Assembly (NCBI GenBank): GCA_945876965.1
Contig: CAMCQG010000003.1
Location: 1 to 63,383, forward strand
Source of the DNA: Rickettsia typhi
Lineage (GTDB): Bacteria > Pseudomonadota > Alphaproteobacteria > Rickettsiales > Deianiraeaceae
DNA: 63,383 nucleotides
Reading direction: 5' to 3'
Shown: in pieces, positions 55,662 to 63,383 of the stretch
Layout: each line of letters begins with the position of its first letter
Position numbering within the stretch: the stretch's first letter is position 1
Made by a program: the position numbers and the translations under genes
The notes under the pieces: generated by a model
What the model saw: the letters and a program-made list of their open reading frames with translations, nothing else
What the model was told of the DNA's origin: nothing
The model's database searches: none

Positions 55662-55695
55662 TCAAATATAATCTTGACATTTATTTTTAAAATAA
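55662..55695 (+). repeat. Direct repeat, copy 2 (tRNA-Leu promoter region)
   Basis: Starts TCAAATATAATCTTGACA and differs from 53745-53778 at one base, which here completes a perfect TTGACA. It overlaps the presumed tRNA-Leu promoter. Confidence 0.92.
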
Positions 55696-55702
55696 AAAGA
55701 TA
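55674..55702 (+). promoter_or_regulatory. Candidate promoter of tRNA-Leu
   Basis: A perfect TTGACA (55674-55679) lies 17 bases before AAGATA (55697-55702), with the mature tRNA starting at 55714. The -35 is strong; the -10 is weak but well placed. Confidence 0.45.
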
Positions 55703-55713
55703 AATTATATGTT

Positions 55714-55798
55714 GCCCTTGTGGCGGAATGGTAGACGCGGCAGACTCAAAATCTGTTGTCTTATGGGCATGGGGGTTCAAGTCCCTCCAGGGGCACCA
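55714..55798 (+). tRNA. tRNA-Leu (anticodon CAA)
   Basis: Class II tRNA with a long variable arm. The acceptor GCCCTTG pairs with CAGGGGC (one G-T). The D arm contains GGCGGAATGGTAGACGC, as in leucine tRNAs. The anticodon loop CTCAAAA gives CAA, reading UUG. The T arm is GGGGGTTCAAGTCCCTC. CCA is encoded (55796-55798). It lies directly upstream of holC. Confidence 0.96.
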
Positions 55799-55814
55799 AA
55801 TTATTATAGTTTAT

Positions 55815-56285
55815 ATGCTTAAAAAAGTTAATTTTTATCATGTTGTAACTGGTGATTTGGTGTCTAGTTCTGCACCTATTTTAAATGCATTTTTTACAGC
55901 TAAATTTAAAATTTTATCAATTTGCGATGATGAAGAATTAGCAATAAAATGTGATGCAAAGCTGTGGACATTTGCCAGCAACTTGTTTATTCCACATGGA
56001 TTATTAACTGATTTACAGCCCGAAATTCAGCCAATTTTATTTGGCACAATCGATAAAATTCAAAATTTGAACAATGCAAATTGTGTTGTTTTGGTAACTA
56101 ATAATTTATTGCAAAATATAGATTCTATTAAAAATCTACCAAATATTGAAGCTTTGGTTTGTATTTTTGTGGCACACGAAACAGAAACACAAAATTGCAT
56201 GAAAAAACTTGGCGAATTCGATGCAGAAACAAAATATTTTACTGATTTATCAGGTAAATGGCAAGAATATAATTTATTGGTTTAA
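55815..56285 (+). CDS. holC: DNA polymerase III subunit chi
   Basis: Clamp-loader accessory subunit contacting SSB. MLKKVNFYHVVTGDLV, then CDDEELAIKCDAKLWTF, NLFIPHGL and the later VLVTNN/C-terminal FxxLSGKW-type ending fit HolC, with its 'l...LW.......FlPh' core. ATG 55815 gives 156 residues; the longer open frame runs into tRNA-Leu and is not coding. It overlaps the ABC transporter start by one base. Confidence 0.85.
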   Translation: MLKKVNFYHVVTGDLVSSSAPILNAFFTAKFKILSICDDEELAIKCDAKLWTFASNLFIPHGLLTDLQPEIQPILFGTIDKIQNLNNANCVVLVTNNLLQNIDSIKNLPNIEALVCIFVAHETETQNCMKKLGEFDAETKYFTDLSGKWQEYNLLV

Positions 56286-58018
56286 TGTTAAAATTTTTTT
56301 GGCCAATTATAAAACCATATAAATGGTATTATTTGTTAATGTTTCAGTCTCAAATTATAGGTCCTTTTTATTATATAATAGCTGGGTATTCACTAAAATT
56401 AATTGTTGATATTTTTGCAGCACAAAATGTTGCATATAAAGATTTATTTTATCCAATGTATTTATATATAGGCAGTGCGCTGGTTCACGAAATTGTGTCG
56501 CGTATTGGTCAGTTTGGATGGATGAAAAGTCAGCCTTTTATTAGAGTGGCAATAACAGCCAAAGCATTCGATTGTGTGCAAAATTATTCATATAGCTTTT
56601 TTCAAAATACACATTCTGCATCTATTATAAGTAAAATAAAGGGTATAACAGATGGATATACTAATATTTGGCAGGTTATTTATTTTAGACTATCAAATTC
56701 TTTATTGCAAATTATAATAACAATTTTTGCACTTGCTTTTGTTAACATTTGGATATTTATATTCATTATGATATGGTCATTATTATTCATTACGATAATG
56801 ATGAGTTTTTCAATTAAGATTAAAAAATTATCAAAAATTACAACCGATAGCAAACATAAATCCGCAGGATTAATTGGTGATAATATTACAAATATTTTTT
56901 CTGTATTTTCTTTTGCATCCAAAAAACGAGATCTTGAAAATATAGAAAATTTTTTAACAAAAGATACTGCACAAAAAGATTATGTTCAAATAATAATGGA
57001 AATGAAGGCAGCAATTTTTGGTGGAATTATGTATATTTTAATGATGATAATCCTATTTATTTTTATGATTAATTTGCATAAAAATGGATTAATAACAACC
57101 GGTACTTTTGTGTTTGTTATGACATTAGCATATCGTTTTGTGGATGAGATTTGGGGTTTAGTTATGCAAATTGGTGATTTTATGAACAAAATTGGAGATT
57201 TTCGTTCTTCATTTTCAATAATAAATACGCCTGATCAAATAATAGATAAACAAAATGCAGAAGAAATAGTTGTAAATGCTGGAGAAATTAATATAAAAAA
57301 TATTTCATTTAGCTATGGTGAGAAAAATATTTTTAATAATCTTAATTTGCATATAAAAGCTGGTCAAAAGATAGGTTTGGTTGGCTCTTCTGGGGCCGGC
57401 AAATCAACTTTGGTTTCGTTGCTTGTTAAGAATTTTTTATTAAACGAGGGGAGCATTTGTATTGATAACCAAGATATTGCGGATTTTACAAGCGATTCTG
57501 TTCGTTCGCAAATTTCGGTAATACCTCAGGATATTATGTTATTTCATAAAACAATCTATCAAAATATTCTTTATGCAAAACCTGATAGCACCGAGGAGGA
57601 AGTTTTTGAGGCTGCAAAAAAAGCAAATATTCACGATTTTATAATGCAGTTACCACAAGAATATAGTACAGAAGTTGGCGAAAGGGGCGTTAAACTCAGC
57701 GGCGGACAACGCCAACGGATTGCAATTGCTAGGGCTATTTTAAAAAATGCTCCAATTCTAATTTTAGATGAAGCAACATCTGCGTTAGACAGTGAAACCG
57801 AGCAAAAAATTCAGCGTTCAATAAACAATATGTTAGAGCAAAATAATACCACCGTAATTGCAATAGCTCATCGTCTTTCAACAATAAAACATCTAGATAG
57901 AATTGTTGTTATGGGCGAAGGAAAGATTATAGAGGATGGCAGTTTTAATGATTTAATCGCTAAAAATGGCACATTTAAAGAACTATGGTGCACTCAGGTT
58001 GATGGAATGATATTATAA
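56285..58018 (+). CDS. ABC transporter, fused permease and ATPase (MsbA/exporter type)
   Basis: Half-transporter of the exporter class, with about six membrane segments in residues 1-310 and a C-terminal ATPase: Walker A VGSSGAGKSTLV, Q-loop VIPQDIMLF, signature LSGGQRQRIAIARAI, Walker B ILILDEATSALD and H-loop AIAHRLSTI. The 577 residues are typical of lipid or multidrug exporters. The substrate is unknown; MsbA-like lipid export is one option. It starts at the holC stop (TAATG). Confidence 0.9.
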   Translation: MLKFFWPIIKPYKWYYLLMFQSQIIGPFYYIIAGYSLKLIVDIFAAQNVAYKDLFYPMYLYIGSALVHEIVSRIGQFGWMKSQPFIRVAITAKAFDCVQNYSYSFFQNTHSASIISKIKGITDGYTNIWQVIYFRLSNSLLQIIITIFALAFVNIWIFIFIMIWSLLFITIMMSFSIKIKKLSKITTDSKHKSAGLIGDNITNIFSVFSFASKKRDLENIENFLTKDTAQKDYVQIIMEMKAAIFGGIMYILMMIILFIFMINLHKNGLITTGTFVFVMTLAYRFVDEIWGLVMQIGDFMNKIGDFRSSFSIINTPDQIIDKQNAEEIVVNAGEINIKNISFSYGEKNIFNNLNLHIKAGQKIGLVGSSGAGKSTLVSLLVKNFLLNEGSICIDNQDIADFTSDSVRSQISVIPQDIMLFHKTIYQNILYAKPDSTEEEVFEAAKKANIHDFIMQLPQEYSTEVGERGVKLSGGQRQRIAIARAILKNAPILILDEATSALDSETEQKIQRSINNMLEQNNTTVIAIAHRLSTIKHLDRIVVMGEGKIIEDGSFNDLIAKNGTFKELWCTQVDGMIL

Positions 58019-58037
58019 TTTATATCATTTTTAATAA

Positions 58038-58063
58038 AATATTGTTGATAAATAAACAATATT
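58038..58063. terminator. Bidirectional hairpin between the ABC transporter and pdhA
   Basis: AATATTGTT and AACAATATT form a perfect 9-bp stem around an eight-base loop, between convergent genes and reaching the pdhA stop codon. Flanks are A/T-rich. Confidence 0.4.
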
Positions 58064-59048
58064 ATACATAAACATCGGTATACAGCTCTGCAAGTTCTGG
58101 CTCTGGTGATTGCTCAGCAAAAGCATAGCACGATTTCACTTCATTAGACACTTTTATTTCAATTTCATCAAGTGTTTCTTGTGTGATAATTTTGTGTTCC
58201 AGCATATAATTCATAACTCCATCAATTGGGTCGCGTTCTATTTTGCATTTTTCAACCTCTTCTTTTGTGCGATATTTTGCAGGGTCCGACATTGAATGCC
58301 CGCGATAACGATATGTATTTAATTCTAAAAGCATAGGACCTTTTGTGCGAACATATTCGGCGGCTTTTGTGAATTCTTCTTTAATTGTAAATATATCCAT
58401 ACCATCAATTTTTTTACCTGGAACACCAAATGCTTGACCTCTTTCAAATAAATGTTCGTGATTTGCACAGCCTCGTGCATTAGAGGTTCCCATAGAATAT
58501 AGGTTATTTTCTAGCACATAAAGCACTGGTAAATTTTGTAATTTTGCAATATTCATCGATTCATAAAATTGCCCTTGATTACATGCTCCATCGCCAAAAA
58601 ATGTTACGCAAATATCATCAGTTCCGTTGTATTTATTTGTAAAAGCTATACCTGTTCCAAGAGGAATTTGTGCTCCTACAATTCCGTGTCCACCATAAAA
58701 TTTATGAGATAAATCAAATAAATGCATCGATCCACCTTTGCCTTTTGAGCTACCAGTTGACCTGCCAAAAAGCTCTGCCATAACCGATTTTGGATCTGTT
58801 CCTGCCTGAATTATATGTCCGTGATCACGATAGCTTGTTATAATCGAATCGCTTGTGCGAATTGCCGACCTCACACCAACCGCAATTGCCTCTTGACCTA
58901 TATATAAATGACAAAATCCAGCGATTAATCCGTTACCATATGCTTGCCCGCAACGCTCTTCAAATCTGCGTATAAAAAGCATGTCTGTATAAGCTTTTAT
59001 TAGCTCATTTTGAGAAAATAAATTGACTTTTGGATGCAAATTTGACAT
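58062..59048 (-). CDS. pdhA: Pyruvate dehydrogenase E1 component subunit alpha
   Basis: Thiamine-diphosphate-dependent decarboxylation of pyruvate, with the beta subunit. MLFIRRFEERCGQAYGNGLI and HLYIGQEAIAVG are N-terminal landmarks. The ThDP motif runs from GDGACNQGQFYESMN to VLENN, and YRYRGHSMSDPAKYRTKEEV is the phosphorylation-loop region. The 328 residues are normal. pdhB is not adjacent, although the pair is usually together. lipB in this window supplies lipoate to the same complex. Confidence 0.95.
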   Translation of the reverse strand: MSNLHPKVNLFSQNELIKAYTDMLFIRRFEERCGQAYGNGLIAGFCHLYIGQEAIAVGVRSAIRTSDSIITSYRDHGHIIQAGTDPKSVMAELFGRSTGSSKGKGGSMHLFDLSHKFYGGHGIVGAQIPLGTGIAFTNKYNGTDDICVTFFGDGACNQGQFYESMNIAKLQNLPVLYVLENNLYSMGTSNARGCANHEHLFERGQAFGVPGKKIDGMDIFTIKEEFTKAAEYVRTKGPMLLELNTYRYRGHSMSDPAKYRTKEEVEKCKIERDPIDGVMNYMLEHKIITQETLDEIEIKVSNEVKSCYAFAEQSPEPELAELYTDVYV

Positions 59049-59123
59049 AAAAACAATAATAAATCTATTTTTTTTATAAAACGATTTTGTATATTGTCAA
59101 GTATTTTATTTTAAGATAAAAAG

Positions 59124-60119
59124 TTACCAATATTTAACCCCAATTACGCCGCGAACTTCATCAAGGGTTTTGCTTGCTATTTTTCTTGCATTTTCTGTGC
59201 CAATTTGCAAAATTTCGGTAATATATTTTTGTGTTAAACTAGCCCGTTTTTCTGCAATTGGTTTTAAAATATTTTGCAAAATATCGTTTAGCTTATTTTT
59301 TATAACCATATCACCTAAACCGCCTTTTGCGTAATGTGCTTTTAGGTCGTCAATTTCGTTTTTATCGGTTGCAAAAGCATCTAAATATGCAAAAACAACA
59401 TTTCCTTCAACTTGGCCCATGTCACTAACTTTTAAATGATTTGAGTCGGTATACATCATCATAACTTTTTTCTTTATTTCTTCTGGTGAATCGCTAAGCA
59501 TAATGGTGTTTCCTAGTGATTTGCTAGCTTTTGCCTTGCCGTCAATACCAACTAAACGGCTTGTTTTGCTTAAAAATGCTTTGCATTCAACCAAGCATTC
59601 TGTGTTATAAATTCTGTTAAACCTGCGAACAATTTCGTTTGTTTGTTCAATCATAGGAACTTGATCATCGCCAACCGGCACAAGCTCGGCTTTAAATGCC
59701 GTAATATCCGCCGCCTGACTTACTGGATAACAAAAAAACCCAGCTGGAATTGAATCGCTATACCCTTTTTGCCCAATTTCTGTCTTTACAGTAGGATTCC
59801 GTTCAAGCCTGCCAATTGTCACCAAATTCATATAATAGCTCGTCAATTCTGTCAGCTCTGGCACTTGCGATTGAATAAAAATTGTCGTCAAATTTGGGTC
59901 AATTCCAACCGAAATATAATCCATTGCAACCTCATAGACATTTTCTACCACCTTCGCCGGATTTTCAAAATTATCAGTCAAAGCCTGCGTATCCGCAATC
60001 ATAACAAACTGATTATATTCGTGTTGCAACCTCACCCTCGCCTCTAACGAGCCAACAAAATGCCCTAGATGTAATTTTCCTGTTGGTCTATCACCTGTTA
60101 GTATTGTTTTTTTATTCAT
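59124..60119 (-). CDS. trpS: Tryptophan--tRNA ligase TrpS
   Basis: Class I synthetase. The HIGH-equivalent is GDRPTGKLHLGHFVGSLEAR and the KMSKS-equivalent is KASKSLGN. SQAADITAFKAELVPVGDDQ is the tryptophan/ATP pocket region. The 331 residues are full length. The start overlaps the upstream membrane-protein stop by eight bases, so trpS is read together with the second Panacea pair, unusual for a housekeeping gene. Confidence 0.96.
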   Translation of the reverse strand: MNKKTILTGDRPTGKLHLGHFVGSLEARVRLQHEYNQFVMIADTQALTDNFENPAKVVENVYEVAMDYISVGIDPNLTTIFIQSQVPELTELTSYYMNLVTIGRLERNPTVKTEIGQKGYSDSIPAGFFCYPVSQAADITAFKAELVPVGDDQVPMIEQTNEIVRRFNRIYNTECLVECKAFLSKTSRLVGIDGKAKASKSLGNTIMLSDSPEEIKKKVMMMYTDSNHLKVSDMGQVEGNVVFAYLDAFATDKNEIDDLKAHYAKGGLGDMVIKNKLNDILQNILKPIAEKRASLTQKYITEILQIGTENARKIASKTLDEVRGVIGVKYW

Positions 60120-60537
60120 TTTTATCTTTATTATTTCCTATATTTTTAAATAAATATATCATTACAAAAATCACAACACCAACAATCTGTGCGGTAAAAG
60201 TTGTTAATAATGCTATTAATACGGTATCACTCAAAGTAAATGGATTATTAAACTGAATACCGCAAAATCTATTTGCTTTTGTTGCGGCAAGCCATGTTGT
60301 AATTATGGAGCATATTGTAAAAAAAGTTACATAAAAACCGCTCCATTTTGCAAATTTACCCCTTAATTCATTAGCTTGCTGTATCTCATAGTTTTTTAAT
60401 CGTAATTTTTGAATTTCTAACTCTTTCATTTTACGATCAATAGTATCGTTAATTTTTGCAGTATTATTTTTTTGTGACGAAGAATTTATTTCTTCTATAT
60501 CCAGCTCATTATCAAAGTCTTGTTCCGTGTCCACCAT
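60112..60537 (-). CDS. Small membrane protein, partner of the second Panacea protein
   Basis: The 141 residues start with an acidic N-terminus, then a Lys-rich coiled-coil-like helix (IDRKMKELEIQKLRLKNYEI). Two membrane segments follow (FYVTFFTICSIITTWLAA near 70-88 and LIALLTTFTAQIVGVVIFVM near 106-128) and a short charged tail. No motif was recognised. It follows the Panacea gene after 6 bases and overlaps trpS by eight. The gene order and two-segment layout mirror the pair at 24.2-25.2 kb, although the sequences are not obviously related. A toxin role is inferred. Confidence 0.6.
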   Translation of the reverse strand: MVDTEQDFDNELDIEEINSSSQKNNTAKINDTIDRKMKELEIQKLRLKNYEIQQANELRGKFAKWSGFYVTFFTICSIITTWLAATKANRFCGIQFNNPFTLSDTVLIALLTTFTAQIVGVVIFVMIYLFKNIGNNKDKNE

Positions 60538-60543
60538 TAAATG

Positions 60544-61005
60544 TTATAATTTAATTTCATTATAAGGCTCAATAATAAAAGCACTTTTTGTAAAACTATC
60601 AGGTATAATATCTCCGATTTGTAAACCACCCAATTTTTGTGCCATATGCCATGGTTGGTGTTCTTGATGCGACCAATCAACTAATTTTCTCGCAGAATAA
60701 ATACCTATCTTTTTAATTATATCTTGTAATGTATCTTTTGTATCCTTATCCAAAATACCAGATATATCTTTTGATAGATCATTTATATCAGAAAGATTTT
60801 GTATGTATTGTAATGCAGATTTAAAAATGGGGCCATAATATAAAATTTGTGGTTTTTCTTCAATTATATGTATTGATTTTTCTGCCAAAAATGTACCATA
60901 GCATATATACATTAATTTTTGAATCTTTGTGTTATTAAAAGGATAGTCATATTTTTTACATAAATAGCCAATATATTGTGCTAATTGGATACTGCCTATA
61001 TTCAT
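60544..61005 (-). CDS. Panacea domain protein (DUF4065-like), second copy
   Basis: A diverged Panacea/SocA-like protein of 153 residues. AQYIGYLCKKYDYPFNNTKI and QKLMYICYGTFLAE correspond to the N-terminal 'vanyil......i..tkLqKLlyf....' pattern. EKPQILYYGPIFKSALQYI matches '...w.yGPv...vy..' and KLVDWSHQEHQPWHMAQK the C-terminal 'L...tH...Pw..a'. It is more diverged than the copy at 24.7 kb. Antitoxin activity toward the adjacent membrane protein is inferred from the family and position. Confidence 0.78.
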   Translation of the reverse strand: MNIGSIQLAQYIGYLCKKYDYPFNNTKIQKLMYICYGTFLAEKSIHIIEEKPQILYYGPIFKSALQYIQNLSDINDLSKDISGILDKDTKDTLQDIIKKIGIYSARKLVDWSHQEHQPWHMAQKLGGLQIGDIIPDSFTKSAFIIEPYNEIKL

Positions 61006-61221
61006 TATATATAAAAATTATTATCATATAGTAATTTACTGTAAATAATATATTATAAAATGGAAGATATTTTTTATTTTTGTGAAAAAATTATAAAAAA
61101 TAATAAATTATTTTAATAGCAATCATAATAAATTGATTATATTCTTTTTGCAATTTATCCTGCCCTTAACAGAAAGAACAAAGATTATCTTTATATAATT
61201 ATTTGTTTAGTCATATTGCAT

Positions 61222-61255
61222 TTAATATAACCTTGATTATAATAAGTTATATTAA
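61222..61255. promoter_or_regulatory. Inverted repeat upstream of murC
   Basis: TTAATATAAC and GTTATATTAA are perfect 10-bp arms separated by 14 bases that contain TTGATTATAAT, ending 12 bases before the murC ATG. It could be an operator over the murC promoter. A/T composition makes chance repeats more likely. The rest of the 262-base gap (61006-61267) shows nothing I can support. Confidence 0.3.
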
Positions 61256-61267
61256 GCAATAATTTCG

Positions 61268-62644
61268 ATGATAAACAAACAAGATATAATTCATTTTTGT
61301 GGAATAGGAGGTGTTGGAATGTCGGCAATTGCAAAACTTATGCACACGGCAGGACATACTGTTCAGGGCTCTGATTTAGGTGATTCTGGTAGTATTAAAA
61401 ACATTGGAATTACAGTTTTTGATACACAGATTGCACAAAATTTAGCCGAAGTAAAACATTTTGTTTATAGCAGTGCAATTAAACCCGGAAATTTAGAATA
61501 TGATTATGCTGTAAAAAATGGTATAAATATGTGGCATAGAGCCGATATTCTTGGATATTTAATGAAAAATAAATATGGGATTGTGGTATCGGGAACCCAT
61601 GGCAAAACAACAACAACTGCAATGCTTGCCGATTTATTTATAAAAACACAAACCCCCGCAACATCGCTTGTTGGTGGCGTAGTAAAAGGCACAATAGATC
61701 GTTGCTTGATTGATAGCACAGGAAATGGCTATATTTTAACCGAAGGCGATGAATCTGATAAAAGTTTTTTAAAATTTAGCAGAAAAGTATCGATTGTAAC
61801 AAATGTTGATTTAGACCATATGGAAAATTATGAACATAATGCTGATATTTTATTTGATGCATTCGCACAATTTATCAACGAAACGGCAGCAAACGGAATT
61901 TGTATTTTATGTAAAGATAGTCAAATGCTACGCGAAAAAGTCGCCCCAATGATTACTCATGCAAATGTTGTTTGGTATAGCTGTGATAATAGATCTGATA
62001 GCATTTGTGCCGAAAATATAGTTTGCGATGAAGACGGGTCTGTGTTTGATATAAAATTTGCTGATAAAATAATTAAAAATGTAAGTATTCCATTGTTTGG
62101 TTTGCATAATATTGCTAATAGCTTAGCAGTTATTATTGCCGCAGATTATTTAAAAATAGACGCTGAAAAAATTAAATCTGCAATTGCAACATTTGGTGGC
62201 GTTAAAAGACGCTTTGATATTATTGGAACTTTTCGTGGGGCAACAATTATTGATGACTATGCCCATCACCCAGTTGAAATTATTGCTACTTTAAAAGCCG
62301 CACGCAACAAATATGGAAATAATGCAAGAATTATTGCAGTTTTGCAACCACACAGATATAGTCGTGTTGAAAAATTACTGAACGATTTTGTAAATTGTCT
62401 TGATGATGCAGATATTAAAATAGTTACCGATATTTATGGTGCATTTGAAGATCGCACGCAATACGGAGATTTATCGTATTTGGATTTGGTAAAAGTTATA
62501 GAAAATGGCGGCTCAGCAAAAGTTGAAGCAATTGAAAAATTATCAGATATAGGTATATTTTTAGAAAAAAATATAAAACCTAATGATATTGTAGTATTTT
62601 TAGGTGCAGGAGACGCAAGTAATTATGCTAGAAGTATTGTATGA
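61268..62644 (+). CDS. murC: UDP-N-acetylmuramate--L-alanine ligase MurC
   Basis: Adds the first amino acid of the peptidoglycan stem peptide. IHFCGIGGVGMSAIAKLM is the N-terminal UDP-binding glycine loop. VVSGTHGKTTTTAMLADLF holds the ATP P-loop, and GVKRRFDIIG and DDYAHHPVEI are Mur-ligase motifs. The 458 residues are full length. The stop overlaps the next start as ATGA (62641-62644). It is separated from the usual mur/fts cluster, at least within this window. Confidence 0.96.
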   Translation: MINKQDIIHFCGIGGVGMSAIAKLMHTAGHTVQGSDLGDSGSIKNIGITVFDTQIAQNLAEVKHFVYSSAIKPGNLEYDYAVKNGINMWHRADILGYLMKNKYGIVVSGTHGKTTTTAMLADLFIKTQTPATSLVGGVVKGTIDRCLIDSTGNGYILTEGDESDKSFLKFSRKVSIVTNVDLDHMENYEHNADILFDAFAQFINETAANGICILCKDSQMLREKVAPMITHANVVWYSCDNRSDSICAENIVCDEDGSVFDIKFADKIIKNVSIPLFGLHNIANSLAVIIAADYLKIDAEKIKSAIATFGGVKRRFDIIGTFRGATIIDDYAHHPVEIIATLKAARNKYGNNARIIAVLQPHRYSRVEKLLNDFVNCLDDADIKIVTDIYGAFEDRTQYGDLSYLDLVKVIENGGSAKVEAIEKLSDIGIFLEKNIKPNDIVVFLGAGDASNYARSIV

Positions 62645-63383
62645 AACCTTTTTTATTTGCATCAGCCGCATATTTATCTGCAGTTTTTCTAAATGTATTA
62701 ACATCTGTATTAATTAAATATTTACATATAAATAGCGATTTAAATCTAAATCAAATTATTGCAATTAGGGTAATATTGGCTATGTTTATGCTGACCCCTT
62801 TTATGGCTGGAAAATTAAAAAATATAAACAAAAAACATATAAAATTAATTATATTGACCGGCTCTCTGGCATGTCTTGATATTTATTTATGGCATTATGG
62901 AGTTTCGATTGTGCCAATAAATAATGCAGTTGTAGTATCGTTTTTGGTGCCGATTTTAATAACTTTTTTTGCATGTGTTATTTTAAAAGAACCATTATAT
63001 TTAGGTAGTATTATGGCACTTATTGTAGCATTTTGTGCTATAAATTTAATATACCAAATAACTCCGAATGTATCAAGTTTTGGATATTTTGTATTGATTG
63101 CAGATTTTACAGCTGGTGCATTAGGTTTTGTTTTGACAAAAAAACTTACATTATTTTATAGTCCTTTATTAATTGTATATTTAAAAATATTTGTTATGCT
63201 ACCAATTGCGTTTACTTTAATTGGATCTATACCTGTTTTTACAGTATATTCATTTATTTTTGTATTTATTTGCTCAATTATGTATATTTTAGAAAGATAT
63301 TTATTTACCTTGGCATATAAATTACACGATATGGGACCTTTACAGCCATTGCGTTTTTTCAATATTTTATTTTCTTTTATTTT
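62641..63383 (+). CDS. EamA/DMT-family transporter (partial, runs off the window)
   Basis: The frame starts MKPFLFASAAYLSAVFLNVL and stays open for 247 codons to the window end. It has about eight membrane segments so far, with the DMT pattern of a first EamA repeat ending in INNAVVVSFLVPILITFFAC and ILKEPLYLGSIMALIVAFCA ('l.P.....a...l.E......G..lil.G'). A second repeat begins at FGYFVLIADFTAGALGF. Rickettsial EamA proteins include an S-adenosylmethionine importer, but the substrate here is open. It overlaps the murC stop by four bases. Confidence 0.8.
   Translation, partial: MKPFLFASAAYLSAVFLNVLTSVLIKYLHINSDLNLNQIIAIRVILAMFMLTPFMAGKLKNINKKHIKLIILTGSLACLDIYLWHYGVSIVPINNAVVVSFLVPILITFFACVILKEPLYLGSIMALIVAFCAINLIYQITPNVSSFGYFVLIADFTAGALGFVLTKKLTLFYSPLLIVYLKIFVMLPIAFTLIGSIPVFTVYSFIFVFICSIMYILERYLFTLAYKLHDMGPLQPLRFFNILFSFI

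Noticed and set aside
55728..55814. N-terminal extension of HolC
   Set aside because: The frame runs through tRNA-Leu; HolC homology begins at the ATG at 55815.
1..63383. CRISPR arrays, insertion sequences, rRNA genes
   Set aside because: No regularly spaced repeats, transposase motifs or rRNA segments were seen on either strand.

Overview
The window is a very A+T-rich (roughly 70 % or more by eye), densely packed bacterial segment that uses the standard bacterial code, since TGA serves as a stop for several genes. Gene content points to an alphaproteobacterium of Rickettsiales type: an oversized VirB6-like type IV secretion protein with extra N- and C-terminal domains, scattered single copies of genes that form operons elsewhere (nuoG, pdhA, bioB, dapD and glnA each stand alone), and short genes in small operons. 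It keeps more wall and amino-acid metabolism than Rickettsia itself (murI, murC, dapD, glnA, an NlpD-like factor) and has type IV pilus genes (a pilin-like protein and the PilB ATPase). A Deianiraea-like or Midichloria-like host-associated bacterium would fit, but no marker in the window settles this.

Layout. 1-6.4 kb: pilin-like protein, sigma factor RpoD, then xerD-lipB-ornithine cyclodeaminase. 6.4-10.5 kb (minus): murI-cysQ-AAA_13 ATPase with a zinc-hook-like CxxC. 10.7-12.3 kb: a frameshifted GNAT acetyltransferase and a LysR regulator. 12.3-17.7 kb: pilB followed by two large unknown proteins, the first resembling a degenerate PP2C phosphatase and carrying a G9 tract. 17.8-20.9 kb: clpX-glycosyltransferase-rsmE. 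21.0-24.1 kb (minus): rpsO-rplM-rpsI-recN. 24.2-26.3 kb (minus): a small ORF-Panacea-membrane protein cassette (putative toxin-antitoxin) and dapD. 26.4-29.3 kb: three envelope genes including a degenerate sulfatase-fold membrane protein and an outer-membrane barrel. 29.4-37.2 kb: two unknown genes, virB6-like, nlpD-like, a TPR-like protein and hemH. 37.2-42.5 kb: a signal-less serine beta-lactamase-fold protein, prfB and alaS. 42.6-48.5 kb: infB, an unknown gene, rnpB (RNase P RNA), ruvA and nuoG. 48.6-53.7 kb (minus): glnA, RNase J, a candidate CE-clan cysteine protease, bioB and a 26-residue membrane peptide. 53.7-55.7 kb: a doubly frameshifted NUDT9-like Nudix gene bracketed by a 34-bp direct repeat next to tRNA-Leu. 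55.7-60.1 kb: tRNA-Leu(CAA), holC and an ABC exporter, then pdhA and trpS on minus. 60.1-61.0 kb (minus): a second Panacea-membrane protein pair. 61.3 kb to the end: murC and a partial EamA-family transporter.

The most interesting points are: (1) two independent Panacea-antitoxin/membrane-protein modules; (2) a G9 homopolymer placed at the degenerate metal-binding loop of a PP2C-like protein, a candidate phase-variable or pseudophosphatase effector, followed by a partner sharing its LLPNRP motif; (3) every interrupted gene (pilin-like N-terminus, GNAT, NUDT9-like twice) breaks at an A tract and is restored by a -1 shift, which suggests A-tract slippage, decay or sequencing undercalls; (4) a candidate CE-clan protease and a signal-less beta-lactamase-like protein as possible effectors; (5) an almost complete absence of Shine-Dalgarno sequences, even before ribosomal protein genes and infB.
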